Origin: Kineosporia sp. A_224
GTDB lineage: Bacteria; Actinomycetota; Actinomycetes; Actinomycetales; Kineosporiaceae
Assembly: GCF_002198655.1 (NCBI RefSeq)
Contig: NZ_MWLN01000162.1
Coordinates: 1 to 35,246 of the forward strand
Direction: 5' to 3'
Length of the DNA stretch: 35,246 bases
Within the stretch, counting starts at the first letter, position 1. Each line of letters starts with the position of its first letter. The notes under the pieces are model-generated. The model did no database searches. It saw nothing but the letters and a program-made list of their open reading frames with translations, and was not told where the DNA came from. Both the position numbers and the translations under genes were made by a program. Positions 8,162 through 14,001 of this stretch are shown here, one piece after another.

Positions 8162-9142
8162 TCAGGTCAGGGAGTAGGGACGGCGGCCCGGCAGCGGGAG
8201 GCCGAGCCTGAAGTTGGCGACCGCGACGAGGACGTCCTCGTCGACGAGGTCGTTGTTGACGGCGATCGCGGCCGCGGACCCCTCGCCCGCGGCGGTGACG
8301 ACCTGGGCGCGGGGGTTCACGGCGTTGCCCGCGGCCCAGACGCCCGCGACGCTGGTCCGTCCGGTGGCGTCGGTGACGACCCAGCCGTCGGGCCGCGTGG
8401 CGCACCCGAGGCCGGTGAGCAGCGTGTCGTTCGGCGCGAACCGGGGGCGGACGAACACGGCCGCTCGCGGCACGACCTGCCCGGTCGCGACCTCGACGCC
8501 GGTCAGCCGGTCGTCGTCGACGACGAGCCGCGTCACGGGTGCGTCGACGATACCGACGGCCCGGGCGACGAGCTGCTGCCGCTCGTCGGCGGTCAGCGTC
8601 CGACCGTCGGCGAAGTACACGACGTCGTCGGACCACTGACGCACCAGGTGGGCGTGCGCGAGGGCGCCGGGACCGCCGCCGAGGACGCCGAGGGGCTGGT
8701 CGCGCACCTCGTACCCGTGGCAGTACGGGCAGTGGAGCAGGTCGCGGCCCCACCGCTCGCGCACCCCGGGGATGTCGGGCACGTCGTCCCGCAGCCCGGT
8801 GGTGACCAGGACGCGACGCGCCTGCAGGGTGCTGCCGTCCGCGAGGCCGATCGTGAAGCCCGGCCGGGCGTGGGTGCCCTCGGCGCGGTCGGCCCGGAGG
8901 TCGACGACCTCCCCGTCCACGAGCCGGCCGCCGTAGCCGGCGACCTCCGCCCGTCCCGCGGCGAGCAGGGCGGCCGGCGGCAGCCCGTCGGACCCGAGGA
9001 ACCCCTGCATGTGCGCCGCCGGTGCGTTGCGCGGACGTCCGCCGTCGATGACGACGACCTGTCGGCGGGCCCTGGTGAGGACCAGCGCGGCGGACAGGCC
9101 GGCGGCACCCCCACCGATGACTGCTACGTCGAATGTGCTCAT
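8162..9142 (-). CDS. Thioredoxin-reductase-like FAD/NAD(P)H oxidoreductase
   Basis: 326 residues from the ATG at 9142. The FAD motif AVIGGGAAGLSAAL is at the N-terminus, GVLGGGPGALAHA is the NAD(P)H-binding glycine motif, LLHCPYCHGYEVRD contains a CxxC at the thioredoxin-reductase position, and GVWAAGNAVNP is the second FAD motif. The CPYC form is typical of the TrxB-like group that need not use thioredoxin. A small membrane gene follows in the same direction, and the divergent XRE-cupin gene with a palindrome between them suggests local control by that regulator. Confidence 0.88.
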   Translation of the reverse strand: MSTFDVAVIGGGAAGLSAALVLTRARRQVVVIDGGRPRNAPAAHMQGFLGSDGLPPAALLAAGRAEVAGYGGRLVDGEVVDLRADRAEGTHARPGFTIGLADGSTLQARRVLVTTGLRDDVPDIPGVRERWGRDLLHCPYCHGYEVRDQPLGVLGGGPGALAHAHLVRQWSDDVVYFADGRTLTADERQQLVARAVGIVDAPVTRLVVDDDRLTGVEVATGQVVPRAAVFVRPRFAPNDTLLTGLGCATRPDGWVVTDATGRTSVAGVWAAGNAVNPRAQVVTAAGEGSAAAIAVNNDLVDEDVLVAVANFRLGLPLPGRRPYSLT

Positions 9143-9175
9143 GTCCACGAGACTCGGCCCCGGCCGCGGAGCGGA

Positions 9176-9187
9176 CAACGATCGTTG
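9176..9187. promoter_or_regulatory. Palindrome between flavoprotein and XRE regulator
   Basis: CAACGATCGTTG is a perfect 12-bp palindrome lying 34 bases upstream of the flavoprotein ATG and 70 bases upstream of the regulator ATG. Location and symmetry fit an operator for the divergent XRE-type repressor; binding is inferred. Confidence 0.5.
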
Positions 9188-9256
9188 CCGTTTCCGGGAA
9201 CGCCCCGGCCTCGCGGGCGGACGCCGGCGGTAGGGTCGCCGTCGAGTCGAGGTGAC

Positions 9257-9886
9257 ATGACCGGACAGCTGTCGGACACCACGGGCGATCCCACGGACGC
9301 GGCGATCCAGGCCGCGCTGGAGGCCGTCGCTCCCCGGCTGCGCCAGGCGCGCGAGCTGCGGGCCCTGACCCTCACGGACGTCGCTGCCCGCACGGGGATC
9401 TCCAAGAGCACCCTGTCGCGGCTGGAGAACAGGCAGCGCAGGCCGACCCTGGAGCTGCTGCTCACCTTGGCAGCCGTGTACCGGATCCCTCTCGACGACC
9501 TCGTCGGCGCCCCGGAGACCGGCGACCGCAGGCTGCGGCCCAAGCCCCGCCGGGTCAACGGACGGACGGTCCTGCCGCTGACCCGGCCCGGCGGCGTCCA
9601 GGCCTGGAAGATCGTCGTCCCGTCGTCCCAGACGACGCCGAAGCCGCGTCGCCACGACGGGTTCGAGTGGCTGTGCGTCCTGTCCGGACGGCTCCGCGTC
9701 GTCCTCGGCGACGAAGACCTGTCCCTCGGCGTGGGCGAGGCCGTCGAGTTCGACACCCAGGTGCCCCACTGGTTCGGCAGCGCCGGAGAGGGCCCCGTCG
9801 AGGTCCTCAGCATCTTCGGTCGCCCCGGTGAGCGTGTGCTCCTGCGCGGGGCGGACCCTGGGAACGGACCGATGTCCGGCCGTTGA
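9257..9886 (+). CDS. XRE-family transcriptional regulator with C-terminal cupin
   Basis: 209 residues from the ATG at 9257 with GAGGTGA upstream. Residues about 25-80 form the helix-turn-helix (RLRQARELRALTLTDVAART, then GISKSTLSRLENRQRRPTLE). A cupin sensor follows, with RRHDGFEWLCVLSGRLRVVL and AVEFDTQVPHWFG. This is the MerR/PuuR-like XRE-cupin layout, where a small ligand in the cupin controls DNA binding. It diverges from the flavoprotein gene, its most likely target. Confidence 0.9.
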   Translation: MTGQLSDTTGDPTDAAIQAALEAVAPRLRQARELRALTLTDVAARTGISKSTLSRLENRQRRPTLELLLTLAAVYRIPLDDLVGAPETGDRRLRPKPRRVNGRTVLPLTRPGGVQAWKIVVPSSQTTPKPRRHDGFEWLCVLSGRLRVVLGDEDLSLGVGEAVEFDTQVPHWFGSAGEGPVEVLSIFGRPGERVLLRGADPGNGPMSGR

Positions 9887-9986
9887 TCCGTGTGCTCGGC
9901 GCCGTGCCTAGGTGGGTGTCCTGGGCGGTTCGGCAGACCTGGCACCGACGGTTCAGGTCAGCGAGACGGTGGCACCATCAGTGAGC

Positions 9987-10397
9987 ATGACCGCTGGGGA
10001 CCCGTGGGTGACGGTGACGGAAGAGACGTTCGTGGCGCGGTTCCTTCTCGACCGCGACGTCGACACCGAGGACTCCGTGGCGAACGTCGACGTGTTCGTC
10101 GACCTCCCCGAAGGCGTGTCCTGGGCGTTGACCATGTTCACCGTCGACGAGGTCCGCCGTCTCCTGGCCGTGTGGAAGGGGACCGGCGAGGTCGCGCACG
10201 GCAGCTACTTCTGGTGCGCCGACGACGTGATCGTCCCGGAGCCGGGGCTGGCTGCGATGACCGCTGCGATCCGGGAGCTCGTGCGCAGCAGGGAGATCGA
10301 GGTCGCCGGCGTCCGATGCGAGCCCGATCCGCAGGACGACGACCCGTCGTCACCCTCGCCGCCCTCGCAGAGCGGCATCCCCGCGCCGCGAGGCTAG
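9987..10397 (+). CDS. Conserved-looking hypothetical protein
   Basis: 136 residues from the ATG at 9987 (a GTG at 9981 or a start near 9912 are alternatives). It contains FVARFLLDRDVDTEDSVANV, GVSWALTMFTVDEVRRLL and GSYFWCADDVIVPEPG, then a disordered Pro/Ser/Asp tail. Composition is mixed alpha/beta and cytoplasmic; no signal peptide or membrane segment. I do not recognise a family. Codon positions show the usual G/C third-base bias, supporting a real gene. Confidence 0.55.
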   Translation: MTAGDPWVTVTEETFVARFLLDRDVDTEDSVANVDVFVDLPEGVSWALTMFTVDEVRRLLAVWKGTGEVAHGSYFWCADDVIVPEPGLAAMTAAIRELVRSREIEVAGVRCEPDPQDDDPSSPSPPSQSGIPAPRG

Positions 10398-10867
10398 GCG
10401 AGCAACGAACCGCAGTCGCTGCCGAGCAGCGCCGACAGAGGCTTGGCGCCGTCGAGGCCGACCCCGCGCGCTTGGGGCCGGGACCTGCCGGGCCTGACCC
10501 GGATGATGCTCGCCACCGGATGGGAGGGAGGAGCCTCGAGCGAGACCGGGATCTGATGAGTTCCTCCAGGTATCGGCGAGGTGTATCAACTCCGGTCGCC
10601 GGCCCTGCCCGCCTCGATGTGGTCCAGGGCAACGACGGGGTCTGGCGCGGCTCGAAGAAGGCCGTCGAGAGCTACCGGACAACCCGCCACCGTCCCGGGC
10701 CTCGCAGCGAGTAGCCTCCCGAGCCCGGCGCGCGCTCCGGAGCCAGGTCCTGGCGGGATAGTCACGCGGCCGCGGACTGTCCCGGCGCGACAAGGGCACG
10801 CCCGATCGGCGCCGCTTAGCCTGCCAGCACCGACGGCGGCGCGTGTGCGCCGCGCGAGGAGGCTGCC
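10398..10867. other. Intergenic region upstream of the first BMC shell gene
   Basis: About 470 bases with no gene I can support on either strand: open frames here are short, Arg/Ser-rich and have shadow composition. The right part carries a GGACAAC half-site near 10674-10684 and the full 27-bp inverted-repeat site at 10756-10782 followed by a -10-like hexamer. The left part may be decayed coding sequence, but nothing is recognisable. Confidence 0.5.
10756..10822 (+). promoter_or_regulatory. BMC regulon site A: 27-bp inverted repeat plus -10
   Basis: GGATAGTC (10756-10763) and GACTGTCC (10775-10782) form inverted arms with one mismatch around an 11-base centre. TAGCCT at 10817 begins 35 bases after the site and suits a -10 box; no good -35 is seen, suggesting activation. 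Sites B (11205) and C (18715) share length, arms and the 35-base spacing. The first BMC-H gene starts at 10868. Confidence 0.65.
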
Positions 10868-11182
10868 ATGGCGACGACGCCGGGGAACGTGCCGGGGACC
10901 GCGGTCGGGCTCGTCGAGACAAGGGGCCTCGTCGGAGCCGTCGAGGCGGCGGACGCGATGGTGAAGGCCGCCAACGTCGTCGTCGTCGGCTATCGCACGA
11001 TGCGCAACGGCGACGTCACCGTCGTCGTCCGCGGCGACGTCGGGGCGGTCCAGGCCGCGACCTCCGCGGCGGCCGCGGCGGTCCGGGCGGTGGGCGCACT
11101 GGCAGCGGTCCAGGTCATCCCCAGGCCGGACCGGGACACCGAGGCGATGATCGCCGCGCTCGTGACCGCGCCGGCCCGATGA
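10868..11182 (+). CDS. BMC-H shell protein (hexamer), first copy
   Basis: 104 residues from the ATG at 10868 after GAGGAGGCTGCC. The Pfam00936 fold is clear: [20 protein letters not shown], then [13 protein letters not shown] and AVQVIPRP. Such proteins assemble as hexamers that tile the flat facets of a microcompartment, with substrates passing through the central pore. At the pore position this copy has TMRNGD, where carboxysome and most metabolosome BMC-H proteins have small residues (GSG or GGG), so its pore should be more positive or narrower. It is the only gene between regulon sites A and B, separated from the other shell genes by about 8 kb. Confidence 0.95.
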   Translation: MATTPGNVPGTAVGLVETRGLVGAVEAADAMVKAANVVVVGYRTMRNGDVTVVVRGDVGAVQAATSAAAAAVRAVGALAAVQVIPRPDRDTEAMIAALVTAPAR

Positions 11183-11204
11183 ACCACCGGGCGCTGTCCG
11201 GGCG

Positions 11205-11271
11205 GGATAACCACCGGCCGCAACGTTGTCCGGTGGCCCCCTGACCGACCGCCGACCGGCGAAGGCACTGT
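11205..11271 (+). promoter_or_regulatory. BMC regulon site B: 27-bp inverted repeat plus -10
   Basis: GGATAAC (11205-11211) and GTTGTCC (11225-11231) form arms with one mismatch and a 13-base centre. CACTGT at 11266 begins 35 bases after the site, the same offset as at sites A and C. The phosphohistidine-domain gene starts at 11354. Confidence 0.65.
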
Positions 11272-11353
11272 GACGCACGACACGAGGCACCTCCTCGTCG
11301 GAGGCGACCCGGGGTACGACACCGCATCCACATCCGTTCGAGGAGGAGCGAGC

Positions 11354-11773
11354 ATGGGAGATGTCCTGGCCGAGGGCTACAACGTGTTCAACACGAACAA
11401 GTCGCCCGAGGGAGTCATCAAGTACCTGGGTGCACCCCAGGACGTCATCGGTCTCATCCAGTCCGGCAAGCTCGGCGAGCACATCCTGCTCGTCCGCGGC
11501 GGGACGACGACCTTCCTCGCGCCGGCCCTGAGCATGGGCGCGATCGGCGTGATCACGATGTCCGGCGCTCCGGAGTCGCACCTGGGGATCCTGTCCCGCG
11601 AGTTCCAGACCCCGTGCGTGATGACCGCCTACCTCACGAGCAGCGACTCCCGGTACGTCGTCGGCGAGACCGACGACTCGCACTTCGAGGAGATCGCCCG
11701 CGAGCTCGACGGCAAGCGGGTGCGGCTCGACTGCACCGACCACGAGGTCGGCCGCGTCGTGCTGGCCGACTGA
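11354..11773 (+). CDS. Stand-alone phosphohistidine swivelling domain (PEP-utilising mobile domain)
   Basis: 139 residues from the ATG at 11354 after GAGGAGGAGCGAGC. The core GGTTTFLAPALSMGAIGVI and SGAPESHLGILSREF, then TPCVM, matches the mobile domain of PEP synthase/PPDK, where the His (here His76) carries the phosphoryl group between the ATP site and the acceptor site. Here the domain is a separate polypeptide. N-terminal FNTNKSPEGVIKYLGAPQD is extra. It is followed 46 bases later by the 476-residue gene and two genes on by a PPDK-like protein that has its own phosphohistidine domain. I infer it carries phosphate, or binds a phosphorylated partner, within this module. Confidence 0.85.
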   Translation: MGDVLAEGYNVFNTNKSPEGVIKYLGAPQDVIGLIQSGKLGEHILLVRGGTTTFLAPALSMGAIGVITMSGAPESHLGILSREFQTPCVMTAYLTSSDSRYVVGETDDSHFEEIARELDGKRVRLDCTDHEVGRVVLAD

Positions 11774-11819
11774 CCCCAACCACGGCCTCGACGCCTCCCT
11801 CACCCCACAGGAGAGCCCC

Positions 11820-13250
11820 ATGACTGCGACGAGCGAGCACCGCGCGACGTACAAGCAGCGCTACCAGGACGGCGACCCGGGCCTGCGTTTCCAGGACCTG
11901 ACGTACGTCGGCAACTTCAAGGGTCAGGAGCCGATCCCGGACGGGATCCTCGGCGACCGCATGATCCGAAGCCGGGCGAAGAGCGGCGTCCTGGAGCGGG
12001 TCGGCAAGGAGGACGTGCTCCGCGACCAGTTCACGATCGACGAGCTCAACGACCTCAACAACTACCTCGCCTGGAACATCTGGGACGTCCTCGTCATGCG
12101 GGCCACCGAGGGTGTCTCGGGCATGATCCCGCGCCAGGAGTACGAGATCCTTGCCTTCATGCATGAGTTCTACCGCTGGCCGGAGATCCTGCGGATGACG
12201 ACCGACGAGGTCGGTGCGCAGGGGATCATGGACATCGGTGCCTCGGCCCGTCGCGAGATCGGCACCAAGGTCAACGCCGTCCATGACTGGTGCATCGGTG
12301 CCGTCGGGTTCGGGATGGGTCGCTGCGGTCTGCTCGCCCTGGAGGCGATCGGCCCGGACGACTACATCGAGGAGAGCAACGAGATCCTCAAGTTCATGCA
12401 GCGCGTCCTGTGGGGCAAGCGGCAGGACGGGTACATCCTCAACAGCCAGGACCGGTACCGCTGCCGGATCCACGAGCAGGACTTCCTCGACTCGATCGTC
12501 AACCAGGTCGAGCACTTCGAGCCGGACAGCCCGCCGCACCAGGCCTTCACGCGGTTCAACGCGGCTGCCGAGCTGCTGTCGTTCCTCGACCACTACGACT
12601 GCCGGCTCGGCCTCGGGGACACCGGCCCGTACGAGCTGGCCGACGGCAAGCTGCTCATCCTGCGCGACCTCTTCGTCAACGAGGAGGCCTTCCACTGGAG
12701 CGACGTCTGCGACGACCAGGGGCTGCCGCACTGCTACACGCTCGCCCTCGTCATCGACCCCGACCTCATGTCGCTGGAGGAGATCCGGGTCAACGACATC
12801 TCGACGACGTTCACCCGGCCGAAGAACTACATCTCGGCGATCGTCGGCGGCGCGGTCTTCGCGCGGGAGAAGTGGAACACCCCGATGGCGGAGGTCTACA
12901 ACATCCCCGTCGCCGACCTCGGGGAGCACCTGCCGAAGGTCCAGAACGCGACGCTCAAGCTCTACCAGAAGACCTCGCGGATGAACCGCCGCGATCTCAT
13001 CTGGAACGGCCAGTACGTCTACTACGTCGACATGATCCTGCCGCACCTGCGGCTGGCCGGCACGTACGACAAGGCGTGCAAGGACTACCAGCTGTGGGAG
13101 ATCGACCAGCGGGTGTCGAACTACTACTACGACATCACCAAGCGCGGGTTCGCCCAGGTCACCGTGCCGCAGAAGATCTTCTCCGGCGAGGGCTACCTGC
13201 CGTTCTCGGACGGCGCGGATCCGCGCCGCTCGAAGTACCGCTGGCTGTGA
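11820..13250 (+). CDS. 476-residue protein of unknown family, candidate signature enzyme of the microcompartment
   Basis: Starts at ATG 11820 with AGGAGAGCCCC upstream. Unlike its neighbours it is rich in Tyr, Asn, Ile and Asp and poor in low-complexity Ala/Arg, the mark of a well-folded conserved enzyme. Recognisable stretches include WNIWDVLVMRATEGVSGMIP, FMHEFYRWPEILRMTTDEVG, HDWCIGAVGFGMGRCGLLAL, FTRPKNYISAIVGGAVFARE and QYVYYVDMILPHLRLAGTYD. No Rossmann, kinase or TIM-barrel motif is obvious, and no signal peptide or membrane segment. It lies between the phosphohistidine swivel and the PPDK-like gene in the BMC locus, so it probably acts with them: for example, as the subunit that binds the substrate to be phosphorylated or that converts the phosphorylated product into the aldehyde. 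This role is inference only. A strong hairpin follows the stop. Confidence 0.8.
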   Translation: MTATSEHRATYKQRYQDGDPGLRFQDLTYVGNFKGQEPIPDGILGDRMIRSRAKSGVLERVGKEDVLRDQFTIDELNDLNNYLAWNIWDVLVMRATEGVSGMIPRQEYEILAFMHEFYRWPEILRMTTDEVGAQGIMDIGASARREIGTKVNAVHDWCIGAVGFGMGRCGLLALEAIGPDDYIEESNEILKFMQRVLWGKRQDGYILNSQDRYRCRIHEQDFLDSIVNQVEHFEPDSPPHQAFTRFNAAAELLSFLDHYDCRLGLGDTGPYELADGKLLILRDLFVNEEAFHWSDVCDDQGLPHCYTLALVIDPDLMSLEEIRVNDISTTFTRPKNYISAIVGGAVFAREKWNTPMAEVYNIPVADLGEHLPKVQNATLKLYQKTSRMNRRDLIWNGQYVYYVDMILPHLRLAGTYDKACKDYQLWEIDQRVSNYYYDITKRGFAQVTVPQKIFSGEGYLPFSDGADPRRSKYRWL

Positions 13251-13271
13251 CTGCCGACCGTCCCTGACGAC

Positions 13272-13312
13272 GGCGAGGCACGGCGGCCCGCCCCCGGCCG
13301 CCGTGCCTCGCC
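13272..13312 (+). terminator. Strong hairpin between the 476-aa and 206-aa genes
   Basis: Two perfectly complementary 17-base arms (13272-13288 GGCGAGGCACGGCGGCC, 13296-13312) enclose a 7-base loop, 21 bases after the stop at 13250. No T run follows, as is common in high-GC actinobacteria. It should end or reduce transcription before the downstream pair. Confidence 0.8.
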
Positions 13313-13380
13313 GCGCCCGCTGAGGGCAGCCGTCGGACCGCACCGGCCGGGACGGGGCCGGACGACGCGAAGGAGCGACG

Positions 13381-14001
13381 ATGACGACCACCCTGCCGAC
13401 CCCCGGGCACTACGACGTCCTCAACGCCGTCGTCCTCAAGCAGATGGCCGCCGGGGCCGCGGTCTCCGAGGCGACCGGGGTCGGGCTCGACGACGTCGAC
13501 GCGATCCTCGCCGAGCTGGCCGGAGCCGGTCTCGTCTTCATGGCGGGGGACAGCGCCCTGCCGACCGACGGCTCCGCACCGGCTCTCGCCGAGGTGGCCG
13601 CCGAGCGGTACGCCGAACTGCGCACCGACCCGGCGGTGCTCGCCGAGGTCGACCGGTTCGAGGAGACCAACACCCAGCTGCTCACGACGATGACCCGCTG
13701 GCAGACCGTCGAGGTCGGCGGCCGACAGGTCCCCAACGACCACACCGACCCGGCCTACGACGAGAAGGTCGTCGCCCGGATCGACCGGCTCGTCCAGGGG
13801 CTCGGCCCGCTGCTCGACGCCCTCGCAGCGCACGACCCCCGGTTCGCGCTCTACCGGCAGCGTTTCGACGCCGCACTCGAGGCCGTCGACTCCGGTCGCG
13901 GCGAGTTCGTCTCCTCGCCGACCCACGACTCGGTGCACACGGTCTGGTTCGAGTTCCACGAGGACCTGCTCCGCGCCCTCGGGCGTGCCCGCACCGAGTG
14001 A
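13381..14001 (+). CDS. 206-residue protein coupled to the PPDK-like gene
   Basis: ATG at 13381 after AAGGAGCG. Residues ~10-60 look like a winged-helix-type unit (VVLKQMAAGAAVSEATGV, then VDAILAELAGAGLVF). The C-terminal ~120 residues are helical with FEETNTQLLTTMTRWQ, NDHTDPAYDEKVVARIDRL and SPTHDSVHTVWFEFHEDLLR. The stop overlaps the GTG start of the PPDK-like gene (GTGA), so the two are translationally coupled and probably form a complex. I do not recognise the family with confidence. A DNA-binding role for the N-terminal part is possible, but coupling favours a structural or substrate-handling subunit of the phosphotransfer module. Confidence 0.75.
   Translation: MTTTLPTPGHYDVLNAVVLKQMAAGAAVSEATGVGLDDVDAILAELAGAGLVFMAGDSALPTDGSAPALAEVAAERYAELRTDPAVLAEVDRFEETNTQLLTTMTRWQTVEVGGRQVPNDHTDPAYDEKVVARIDRLVQGLGPLLDALAAHDPRFALYRQRFDAALEAVDSGRGEFVSSPTHDSVHTVWFEFHEDLLRALGRARTE

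Noticed and set aside
10581-10964. Possible plus-strand gene before the first BMC-H
   Set aside because: Arg/Ser/Pro-rich translation with no motif, overlapping the promoter region and the BMC-H start in another frame; shadow composition.
11634-13391. Long minus-strand open frame opposite the 476-aa gene
   Set aside because: Its translation is Val/Asp/Arg/Leu-rich low complexity, the usual antisense shadow of a high-GC gene; the plus-strand protein is clearly the real one.
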